From positions 3,922 through 67,921 of the forward strand of contig CAMCTC010000017.1 of NCBI GenBank assembly GCA_945878355.1: a DNA stretch of 64,000 bases. The letters are read 5' to 3'. The notes beneath the pieces are model-generated. The model was not told the DNA's origin. It did not search any database and saw only the letters and a list, made by a program, of their open reading frames with translations. Both the position numbers and the translations under genes were made by a program. This stretch comes from Bordetella parapertussis. Lineage in GTDB: Bacteria; Pseudomonadota; Gammaproteobacteria; Burkholderiales; Burkholderiaceae_C. Below are positions 38,701 through 45,482 of this stretch, in pieces; positions within the stretch are counted from its first letter, which is position 1, and every line of letters begins with the position of its first letter.

Positions 38701-41700
38701 GGTCAGCGCGACGATGTCGGCGCTCGTGAAGGCCTTGACCTGCGCAGTGGACAGCGCGGCCAGGTTGGCGGTCAACAGCGCATTGACCTGTGCGGTCGTC
38801 AGCGCGCCGATCTGCAACGCCGTCAGCGCGCGCAACTGCGCGGTGCTCAGCGCGTTCAGGACGGTCGACGAAAGAGAAGACAGCTGCGCCGTCGTGATCG
38901 CCGCCATCTGGCGGGTCATCAGGCTGGCCAGTTGAGGACCTGCAGCCATCGCATTGAACTGGGCGGTGGTCAGCGCAGCGATCGCTGCCGTGTTCAAGGC
39001 GATGACGCGGTCGCTGTTGAGCGCGCTGAGGTCGGCGACCTCGATCGCCTGGAACTGCGCAGTGCCCAGCGCTGCAATCTGCGCAGTGGTCATCGCATTG
39101 AACTGGGCAGAAGTCAGCGCGATGATGCCGGCGGTCGTGATTGCCTTGATCTGGCCGGTCGACAGCGCAGCGACGTCCGTCGTCTCGAGCGCCGTCACCT
39201 GGCCGGTGGTCAGCGAGGCGATCTGCGCAACCGCCAGCGCCCTGAATTGGCCGGTGGTCAAGGCGTTCAGCGCGGTGGTGCTCAGCGCTTTCAATTGAGC
39301 AGTGGTGATTGCGGCGACTTGCGCCGTCTTCAGCGCCGGCACCTGGGTGTCGATGGCCAGCGCATTGAGCTGCGTGGGCAACAACGCGGCGATGTCGGCC
39401 ACCGATATCGCCATCAGGTTGGCAATGCTCAGCGAGCGCAGGTCGCCGGTCTCGATCGCCTGGGCCTGCGCGGTGGTCAGCGCAGCGATTTGCGCGGTGC
39501 TCATCGCGTTGAATTGGGCGGAGGTCAGCGCGACGATGTCGGGCGTGGTCAGTGCCGCGACCTGCTTGAGGGTCATTGCCGCCAGATTGGGCGCGCCAAG
39601 CGCGTTGACCTGGCCGGTCGTCAGCGAGGCGATCTGCGCCACCGTCAGCGACTGGAACTGGCTGGCCGTCAGCGCGTTCAGCCGGTCCGCCGTCAGCCCG
39701 CGCACCTGGGTCGGCGTGAGCACGGCCAACAGCGCCGCGCTCAAGCCTTGCCACAAGTTGTCGGGCATCACGTTGAGCTGATCGATCGCCAGCGTCGGCA
39801 ATCCCGCCAGCGTCAACAGCGCGGCGCTGCCGCTGCTCCAGGCGGTCAGCGGCGTGGCATCGGTCGCGGTGCTCGGGACATCGCCGTCGGCAAAGCGCAG
39901 CGCCTCGACCTCGGAGACCTGGTCCGTGCCGTCATGGGCCGACCACAGCCCGCTGGTCGGGTCTTGAGCAGACACTGCGCGCAGATCCCTCACCTGCAGG
40001 CTGCCGTTGGCATTCGCCGTGATCGTGTATTGGCTTCTGTTGCCGCTGAACACCGCCAGGTCGTTGCCGTCGCCGCCCTTGAGGACATCGTCGCCGTCGC
40101 CACCCGTCAGCGTGTCGTTGCCGCCGCCGCCCTCGATCTGGTTGTCGATGTCATTGCCGTACAAGGCATCGTGGTACGCCGAACCCTTCAGGTTCTCGAT
40201 CTCGGTGCCGAAGTTGACCGTGATCTGCCCCGCATCGGTGATCGCTGCCGACCGCGATGCGCCGACATATCCCCAGTAGCCGGGCGAGAGATAGATCGAC
40301 ACATTCTGGGCCAGCGCGCTCGCGTCGATGCTGTCGGTGCCGCTGCCGTCCCAGATGAAATTGGCCGCAGCCGTGTCGACCTGGTAAGTATTGCTGCCAG
40401 TGGCCGTGGCGCTCGGGCCGTAAAGGTATTGCAGCGCCGCAATGTCGAAGGGTCGGTATTGCAGGTGGAAATAGGGCTCCTCCGGCACGTCGTTGGGGTT
40501 GTAGGTCATCACCGTCCACAGCGGACTGTCCTGCAAGGCCGGTAGGTACGGGCCTTCGGTGCCGCCGCCGCCGGCGTTGACATCCGCCGGGTGCTTCAAA
40601 CCCAGCGCATGGCCGATCTCGTGGATCAAGGTCAGCGCCGAGGCCAGGCCATCTGCCGGGTTCAGGTTGCCATTGTTCGCGCCGGTGTCAAGGTAGACGT
40701 CGGATCCGGGATATTCGCTGGACGGATATCTCGCATAACCGGCTGAATTGGTTTGCGCATTGTTCGCAAAGACGATGACCGAGTCTTGTAAAGGGTTGCT
40801 TGTCTCGACGAATTTCAGATTGACAACGGTTTCGATGTACGCCAGCGCAGTCTTGGCGAATGCTTTCTGGGTGGCATTGAAAGCCACAAACCCGGTCTTG
40901 TCGCTGGCGCTGCCGTAACTGGGCGCGCTCGTGGCGAAGTGGTAATAGTAGGTATTGCCACCGGGCATGCCCGCCAGCAAATCCTTGAAATAGTCGCCGT
41001 TGGCGTTGTCGGCCGTGATGGCGGCAATCCAGTTCGGGAGTTGCTGCACACCCGTGCCATAGCTCACGGTCTCGATCGTCGAGGGCACACGGTAGAAATC
41101 GACCAGAATTTGCGCTGAATCCGCGCTGCCGCCTGAACCGCCGCTGCTGCCGTAATCCTCGATATGGGTTTGGCTGCTGCTGACGCGGTAGACGTCGTTG
41201 CCGTCGAAGCCTTTCAGATCGTTGATGCCCGCGCCACCGTCCAAGGTGTCCGCACCCGTGCCACCGATCAAGGTGTCGTTGCCATTGCCGCCGAGCAGCG
41301 AGTCAGCACCGGCACTGGTGTAGGTGTTGAGGTAGTCGTTGCCGTCGCCGCCGATCAGCGTGTCGAGACCGCCGTTTTGATCGTAAATCGTGTCGTCGCC
41401 AGCGCCACCGATCAGCGAGTCGTTTCCCAGTCCGCCGGTGAGGCTGTCCGACCCATCTTCGCCATCGATCGAGTCGTTGCCTTCGAAACCTCGCAGCGAG
41501 TCATTGCCGGCGCCGCCGAGAATCGTGTCGTTGCCCGTGCCGCCGTCTGCGCTGTCATTGCCGTTGGCGCCGACCAGCGAATCCGCACCCGCGCTGGTGT
41601 AAGTGCTGAGCAGGTCGTTGCCATCGCCGCCGATCAGCGTGTCGTTGCCGGTGCCGCCTTGATCGTAGATCTTGTCGTCCCCGGCACCACCATCGAGCAA

Positions 41701-41787
41701 GTCATTGCCGCCGTCGCCATCGATAGTGTCGTTGCCCGATCCTCCCGTCAGGGTGTCAGCAGCCGCAGTGCCATTGAAGAGGGTCAT
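35716..41787 (-). CDS. Giant RTX/M10 (serralysin-type) metalloprotease with octapeptide-repeat array
   Basis: 2023-residue probable type I secretion substrate with no signal peptide. RTX nonapeptides of the GGxGxDxL(x) type fill residues 4-198. The zinc protease domain follows (about 215-480): HEIGHALGLKH at 389-399 gives ligands H389, H393, H399 and catalytic E390, and the Met-turn VMTYN has M427 and Y429. A short second RTX block (542-585) comes next. Residues about 690-1743 are about 130 copies of an eight-residue unit near [VIL]xALTTAQ. The C-terminal domain has three EF-hand-like loops (DRNANGNIDDGGE, DANHDGLIDSRD, DANSDGLTQAGE) and a tail similar to that of the neighbouring paralogue, likely the secretion signal. 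Exporter genes lie upstream on the same strand. Confidence 0.88.
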   Translation of the reverse strand: MTLFNGTAAADTLTGGSGNDTIDGDGGNDLLDGGAGDDKIYDQGGTGNDTLIGGDGNDLLSTYTSAGADSLVGANGNDSADGGTGNDTILGGAGNDSLRGFEGNDSIDGEDGSDSLTGGLGNDSLIGGAGDDTIYDQNGGLDTLIGGDGNDYLNTYTSAGADSLLGGNGNDTLIGGTGADTLDGGAGINDLKGFDGNDVYRVSSSQTHIEDYGSSGGSGGSADSAQILVDFYRVPSTIETVSYGTGVQQLPNWIAAITADNANGDYFKDLLAGMPGGNTYYYHFATSAPSYGSASDKTGFVAFNATQKAFAKTALAYIETVVNLKFVETSNPLQDSVIVFANNAQTNSAGYARYPSSEYPGSDVYLDTGANNGNLNPADGLASALTLIHEIGHALGLKHPADVNAGGGGTEGPYLPALQDSPLWTVMTYNPNDVPEEPYFHLQYRPFDIAALQYLYGPSATATGSNTYQVDTAAANFIWDGSGTDSIDASALAQNVSIYLSPGYWGYVGASRSAAITDAGQITVNFGTEIENLKGSAYHDALYGNDIDNQIEGGGGNDTLTGGDGDDVLKGGDGNDLAVFSGNRSQYTITANANGSLQVRDLRAVSAQDPTSGLWSAHDGTDQVSEVEALRFADGDVPSTATDATPLTAWSSGSAALLTLAGLPTLAIDQLNVMPDNLWQGLSAALLAVLTPTQVRGLTADRLNALTASQFQSLTVAQIASLTTGQVNALGAPNLAAMTLKQVAALTTPDIVALTSAQFNAMSTAQIAALTTAQAQAIETGDLRSLSIANLMAISVADIAALLPTQLNALAIDTQVPALKTAQVAAITTAQLKALSTTALNALTTGQFRALAVAQIASLTTGQVTALETTDVAALSTGQIKAITTAGIIALTSAQFNAMTTAQIAALGTAQFQAIEVADLSALNSDRVIALNTAAIAALTTAQFNAMAAGPQLASLMTRQMAAITTAQLSSLSSTVLNALSTAQLRALTALQIGALTTAQVNALLTANLAALSTAQVKAFTSADIVALTPAQFNAMGTAQIAALSTAQARAIETDDLRALSIANLMAISVADIAALTPTQLNALAIDTQVPALKTAQVAAITTAQLKALSTTALNALTTSQFKALTVAQVTSLTTGQLIALETTDVAALSTAQAKAITTAGISALTSAQFNAMGTAQIAALSTAQVQAIEVADIATLSNERVAALSAASVAVLSANQFNALAASPAGPLANMTSAQVAAITTAQLVSLSTTGLNALSTTQFRGLTPAQIASLSTAQVTALETTDVAALSTGQVRAITTAGIIALSSAQFNAMTTVQIAALTTAQVKAIEVPDLTALSRDRVNALSTASIAALVAGQFNAIAAGPQLAGLTTAQVAAITTAQLSSLSSAALNALDTAQFRAMTSAQIGALSTGQVAALEPADLAALSTTQIKAFSTVDIVALSSAQFNAMSTAQIAALSTAQAQAIEVSDLAALSSNRIAALSTAAIAALGTAQFNAVVASPQVVGLTTAQVVAITTTQLASLPNDGLNALSTAQIRALKTAAISALSTTQVNALRTADLAALTTAQIKAITTAGIIALTSAQFNAMTTAQIAALSTAQAAAIETGDLRALSIANLMAMSAADIAALTPTQLNALAIDTQVPALKTAQIAAITTAQLRALNTTVLNALTTGQFRALTVAQVGAMTTGQWRSLETADLAALSTAQVKAITVPSLLALTSSEVCALTSAQIRALTTAQVQALNTGQITPLMLDLDGHGVQTLGIAAGVQFDVGNSGLAAATGWVAPGDGLLVLDRNANGNIDDGGELFGSGTLLLDGHHAADGFAALATLDANHDGLIDSRDSSFDALAVWVDANSDGLTQAGELKGLDALNITGLHLAADRTIFFDNGNLIGLIGRYDSANGSTQVLADVWLATDATVAPASVSLRTVVSDLTESLGRFTEQLDGFQPIAGPVLNLPTASSAAPTELSRSLAAQLSAFIDQNSMPMAALVGVAPAVGLLSPDLTLTPATAVNAWMAPLTAKRPDK
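36561..39720 (-). repeat. About 130 tandem 24-base units encoding an octapeptide
   Basis: In-frame repeats with the protein pattern hydrophobic-x-A-L-T-T-A-Q. Larger blocks are also duplicated: a marker segment (protein ALAIDTQVPALKTAQ) recurs with DNA starts near 36871, 38521 and 39343, i.e. spacings of 1650 and 822 bases, which point to a higher-order unit of about 824 bases. Another marker (cggcggtcgtgat) recurs about 820 and about 410 bases apart. Confidence 0.85.
41195..41778 (-). repeat. RTX nonapeptide repeats at the protease N-terminus
   Basis: Glycine/aspartate-rich calcium-binding repeats, with one block of about 90 residues duplicated (both copies contain a TYTSAGADSL segment). 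In serralysins such repeats normally follow the protease domain; here the main block precedes it. Confidence 0.85.
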
Positions 41788-41935
41788 GCTGCTGCGGCCT
41801 CCAACACCAAGCAGCGCAGGCTGCAGCTTGACAGGCCGTCAGCCGCAGCAGGTATTTTCAACATCGACTGAAGGGCAAGAGGCATGGCAGACCGGTTCAA
41901 TCGGGTTGTCTTGCGGCTTGGCCTGCAAAAGAGGA

Positions 41936-41962
41936 CAGGCCCACCAGACATCAGTGGGCCTG
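41936..41962 (-). terminator. Rho-independent terminator after the octapeptide-repeat paralogue
   Basis: On the minus strand CAGGCCCAC and GTGGGCCTG form a perfect nine-base-pair stem with a nine-base loop, followed by TCCTCTTTT. It lies 29 bases after the stop of the gene at 41991-43658 and before the metalloprotease gene, so the two genes are probably separate or only partly linked transcription units. Confidence 0.75.
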
Positions 41963-41990
41963 CAGTCATGGCCTGGTGCGGTTCAAACCA

Positions 41991-43658
41991 TCACTTGCCA
42001 GGCGGCTTGCCGGTCAGCGGGTCGATCGACCCGTTCACCGATGTTGCCGGTGCCAGCGTCAAGTCCTTGCTCAACAGGTCGACTGCCGGTGCTGCTGCCA
42101 GCGGCGTGATGGCCACCGAGTTCTGGTCGACGAAGGCAGACAACTGCGCAGCCAGACTTCTAGACAGTTCGGCTTGCAGCGGCCCCACGCTGGCAGCGTC
42201 CGTGGTCGTTGGCAGGTTCAGCACCGGCCCGGCGATGTTCAGCGAACCCTCCAACTGCTCGGTGAAGCGTCCCAGCGATGCCGTCAGGTCAGACACCGCC
42301 GTTCGCAGTGCCACCGGCTCGTCCGTTGGCGCTGCCGGTGCCCCGGTGGTCAGCCAGACGTCGGCCAGCGTGTGGGTCGAACCGTCGGCGCTGTCGTAAC
42401 GGCCCAGCAAGCCCACCAAGTTGCCGTTGTCGAACGCAATCGTCTGTGTGGCGTCCAGATGTAAGCCCGTGATGTTCAGTGCATCCAGGCCCTTCAACTC
42501 GCCCGATTGCGTCTCAGCGTCGCTGTTCGCGTCGACCCAGACCTTCAAGGCCTTGAAGCCCGGGTCTTGCGCATTGACCACGCCGTCGCCATTGGCGTCC
42601 AGCGTTGCCAGGGCCGCAAAGCCGTCGACCGCATGGTTGCCGTCTGGCAGCAGCGTGCCGCTGCCGAACAGCTCGCCGCCGTTGTCGATCACGCCGTTGT
42701 GGTTGCGGTCGAGCACCAGCAGCCCGTCACCTGGTGACACCCAGCCTGTGGCGGCCACCTGTCCGCTGTTGCCGACGTCGAACTGCACGCCTGCAGCGAT
42801 GCTCAATGTCAGCGGGCCAAGAAGGCCGTCGAGGTCGAGCATCAGGGGCGTGACGGTTCCAGGGAGAATGGCTCGAGCTTGCTGAGTCGTCAACGCCTGC
42901 ACCTGAGTCGTGGTCAGCGCACACAACTCGGTGGTGGTCAGCGCGGCGATTCCAGCAGTGGTGATCGCGCGCACCTGGGTCGTGGTCAGCGAGGCGAGGT
43001 CCGCAGTCTGCAAGGTCCTCACTTGATCGGTCGTCAGCGCTGCGATCTGAGTGACCTTCAGCGCCTGGAACTGATCGGTGGTCAGCGCGTTGAGGTTGGT
43101 GGAAGTCAAGCCGGGCAACTGCTTGGTGGTGATCGCCGCGACCTGCGCGCTGGTCAGAATAGCCATCTGCCCGGTGCCCATGGCGTTGAGCTGGTCCGTG
43201 GTCAGAGCGGCAATCGACGCGGTGGTCAGTGCCACGATGCGCTCACTGGTGATCGTCGAAAGATCACCGGTCTCGATCGCGCGGGCCTGTGCGGTGGTGA
43301 TCGCCGCAACCTGGTCCGTGGTGAGCGCCCTGAACTCGGCGGTGGTCAACGCGACGATGCCGGCGGTGGTGATCGCACGCACCTGGGCCGTGGTCAGCGC
43401 GGCCAGGTCCGCAGACTCCAGCGTGCTCACCTGATCGGTCGTCAGCCCTGCGATTTGAAGCGTGGTCAGCGCTTGGAACTGATCGGTGGTCAGCGCATTG
43501 AGGCTGGCACTTGTCAGGACTTGTAGCTGAAGCGTGGTCAACGCCCTGACCTGATCTGAACTCAATGCGACAAGATCTGCCGTCACCAACTCTGAGACTT
43601 GGTCAGTCGTCAGCGCTGCTATCTGGCCTGTGGTCATGCTTGCATAGACGATTGACAT
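41991..43658 (-). CDS. Octapeptide-repeat protein, probable second type I secretion substrate
   Basis: 555-residue paralogue of the repeat and C-terminal parts of the giant protease. Residues about 8-265 are some 32 copies of the eight-residue unit, here often ALTTDQV. From residue 273 a shared domain begins (MLDLDGLLGPL; FDVGNSGQVAATGWVSPGDG) with two clear EF-hand-like loops (DRNHNGVIDNGGE, DANGDGVVNAQD) and a third weakened one (DANSDAETQSGE). There is no protease domain and no RTX block. Both proteins end similarly (DPLTGKPPGK here, APLTAKRPDK in the protease), which suggests a common secretion signal. A sigma-28-like promoter lies 143 bases upstream. It may be an adhesin, sheath or surface layer component; this is inference. 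Confidence 0.75.
   Translation of the reverse strand: MSIVYASMTTGQIAALTTDQVSELVTADLVALSSDQVRALTTLQLQVLTSASLNALTTDQFQALTTLQIAGLTTDQVSTLESADLAALTTAQVRAITTAGIVALTTAEFRALTTDQVAAITTAQARAIETGDLSTITSERIVALTTASIAALTTDQLNAMGTGQMAILTSAQVAAITTKQLPGLTSTNLNALTTDQFQALKVTQIAALTTDQVRTLQTADLASLTTTQVRAITTAGIAALTTTELCALTTTQVQALTTQQARAILPGTVTPLMLDLDGLLGPLTLSIAAGVQFDVGNSGQVAATGWVSPGDGLLVLDRNHNGVIDNGGELFGSGTLLPDGNHAVDGFAALATLDANGDGVVNAQDPGFKALKVWVDANSDAETQSGELKGLDALNITGLHLDATQTIAFDNGNLVGLLGRYDSADGSTHTLADVWLTTGAPAAPTDEPVALRTAVSDLTASLGRFTEQLEGSLNIAGPVLNLPTTTDAASVGPLQAELSRSLAAQLSAFVDQNSVAITPLAAAPAVDLLSKDLTLAPATSVNGSIDPLTGKPPGK
42864..43637 (-). repeat. About 32 tandem 24-base units encoding an octapeptide
   Basis: Same repeat family as in the giant protease, but with consensus closer to ALTTDQV and no obvious higher-order duplication. 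Confidence 0.85.
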
Positions 43659-44108
43659 TTGAGTTCCAGTGTTGAACGAGAAAATTTAGAAAACAACCCC
43701 GATCCTCAGCGCTCGCCAAGACGAAAGCTGAGAGAAAAATGAGCTTTTTACACACTTTACAGCATGCGGGCGGGTCGCATAGCCCCACCATATGACTCCC
43801 TAACGGCGGGATCTGTCAAAGCGTTTAGCGCCCGCGTGGCTGTCGTTTGCTTGCCCTCAGCATCAACAGCGTTTCAAGATGTTAAAGCGGTTGCTGTTCT
43901 TAATCTTGCAGAAGCTTGCAAGAGATGCTGTAAGTACCAAGGTTGCGTCTTGACCCACCTGCTCTCCCGGTGCTGCTGGTCAACGCCGGCACCCCGTTCG
44001 ACGCAAGGTCACAGTGGCGAATGCTGGCATTGAAGGTCGGAGGTTGTCGGATCGCCAGCATGGCCGTCATCCGCACTGTCGGCGTGCACGCAGGCGGAGC
44101 TTCGAAGA
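43659..44108. promoter_or_regulatory. 450-base intergenic region before the octapeptide-repeat gene
   Basis: No convincing gene. The half next to the start at 43658 is relatively AT-rich and contains the sigma-28-like promoter described separately. The other half (43900-44108) has small open frames in several phases without recognisable products and no clear terminator for the adaptor gene. Confidence 0.5.
43801..43827 (-). promoter_or_regulatory. Sigma-28-like promoter of the octapeptide-repeat gene
   Basis: Read on the minus strand, TAAA at 43827-43824 and GCCGTTA at 43807-43801 are separated by 16 bases. The -35 neighbourhood CTAAACGCTTTGA is identical over 13 bases to the fliC site at 31908-31920, and spacing and the GCCGT core are also the same. 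Transcription would begin about 130 bases before the ATG. Confidence 0.6.
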
Positions 44109-45482
44109 TCAACGCTCAGTCGCCGCCTCACTCAAGCCCCGCATCACCGGGTACATCACATACGACATCACTGATCGCTTGCCGACGACAATCTCTGCGC
44201 TGAGCGTCATGCCAGGGATCAGCTGGGTCTGCTTGGGCAGGTTGTGCAGCTCGTTCATGTTGACCCGGGTTCGCCCGACATAGAACGCAGGCCGCGCCGC
44301 GCCGGTGCCGCTGTCGCGGGTGAAAGCGTCCTGGCCCAGTTTGTCGAGCTCTGCCTTGATCAAGCCATGCTTCTGGTACGGGAAAGCGTCGATCTTCAGC
44401 CGCACCGGGTCGGTGAGCTTGACGAAGCCGATGTCCTGAGACTCAATCTGGATCTCGGCCTCCAGCGCCACGCCCAGCGGCACCAGCGTGAACAACTGCT
44501 CGGATTCACGCACTACCGAGCCGGTGGACTTGTTCGCCGCCACCTCCAGCACCACCGCGTCTGCGGGCGCCGCCAGCTCGATCAAGCGGCTGCGACGCTC
44601 GGCCTTGTTGACTTGCTCGGCAACGCTGTTGCGCTCACGCCGCACCGCGACCAGGTCTTCGGTCGACTTCTGGCGCCAGTCCTTGGCGAATGAGAGCTTT
44701 TCGGCCTCGGCCTCGGCCAACTGCTTGCGCAACTCCAGCGTGCGGTTGCGGGTCGAGACCATCTCGCGCTCGACCTCCTGGCGCCGCTCGCGGCTTTCCA
44801 GCAGCTTGAGCTTGGACTGGAAGTTTTGCCTGGTCAGCTCCTCGTTCATCGCCTCGATCTCGAGCAGCGATTTCATCCGCGCTTCTTGCGCAGCGATGTC
44901 GCTCTCGTTGGTGGCCAAGGTGGCTTTGAGCCGGCCTATGCCCTCGTCTAGCCGCAGCAGCTTGGCCTGAAAACTGGCCTGGCGCTCGGCTTGCAGGCTG
45001 GACTGCAGCGCTTCGTCGCGGTTGCGGCTGTTGCCGCCATAGGTCTTGCCAGCCTGCTCTTGGTCGATGCGGCGCAGCTCGGCGTCCAGGCTTTTGAGCC
45101 GGTCTTGCGCCTGCGCCAGGTCGGCCGTCACAAAAGTGGGGTCGAGCACGGCCAGGATCTGGCCTTTCTTGACCACCTGGCCGGCGCTGACCTTCAACGC
45201 GGTGATCTGCGCGGTCTCGAAAGACTGGATCACGATGTTGGGCTGCTGCGTCACCAGCTTGCCGCGGCCCATCACGACCATGTCTACCTCGAACAAGCAA
45301 GCCCAGGCAATCGCCGCGGCAAACAGCCCCAGCAACAGGTACATCGTCAGGTTCAAGCCGGCGGGCAGCTGGCGCTTCTCCAGCTCGTCCGGGTCGGGCA
45401 GAAACGCGACCGCCCAAGCCTTGTCGGGCTTGGCAGCGGGTGCTTTGACGGGTTTCACAGGTGGATGGTCTGCTGGTTCCAT
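44109..45482 (-). CDS. HlyD family type I secretion membrane fusion protein
   Basis: 457-residue periplasmic adaptor linking the inner-membrane exporter to an outer-membrane TolC-type channel. It has a short cytoplasmic N-terminus, one membrane segment (about 48-68, MYLLLGLFAAAIAWACLF), a lipoyl half (ALKVSAGQVVKKGQILAVLD), a long coiled-coil hairpin (about 125-300) and a beta-barrel domain with LIELAAPADAVVLEV. The C-terminus SAEIVVGKRSVMSYVMYPV is typical for HlyD/PrtE proteins. It overlaps the exporter gene by 28 bases. No TolC gene is present in the window. Confidence 0.92.
   Translation of the reverse strand: MEPADHPPVKPVKAPAAKPDKAWAVAFLPDPDELEKRQLPAGLNLTMYLLLGLFAAAIAWACLFEVDMVVMGRGKLVTQQPNIVIQSFETAQITALKVSAGQVVKKGQILAVLDPTFVTADLAQAQDRLKSLDAELRRIDQEQAGKTYGGNSRNRDEALQSSLQAERQASFQAKLLRLDEGIGRLKATLATNESDIAAQEARMKSLLEIEAMNEELTRQNFQSKLKLLESRERRQEVEREMVSTRNRTLELRKQLAEAEAEKLSFAKDWRQKSTEDLVAVRRERNSVAEQVNKAERRSRLIELAAPADAVVLEVAANKSTGSVVRESEQLFTLVPLGVALEAEIQIESQDIGFVKLTDPVRLKIDAFPYQKHGLIKAELDKLGQDAFTRDSGTGAARPAFYVGRTRVNMNELHNLPKQTQLIPGMTLSAEIVVGKRSVMSYVMYPVMRGLSEAATER

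Noticed and set aside
36561..39720. Regular short repeats that might be taken for a CRISPR array
   Set aside because: The 24-base period is in frame within a single long gene, units are contiguous without spacers, and the variation follows codon positions.
36434..39754. Long open frame (1106 codons) in a second minus-strand frame
   Set aside because: Same cause: an out-of-frame shadow of the octapeptide array, low in complexity and rich in Arg/Asp/His.
38473..40545. Long open frame (690 codons) on the plus strand across the repeat gene
   Set aside because: It is a by-product of the repetitive, biased sequence of the minus-strand metalloprotease gene; its translation has no recognisable domain.
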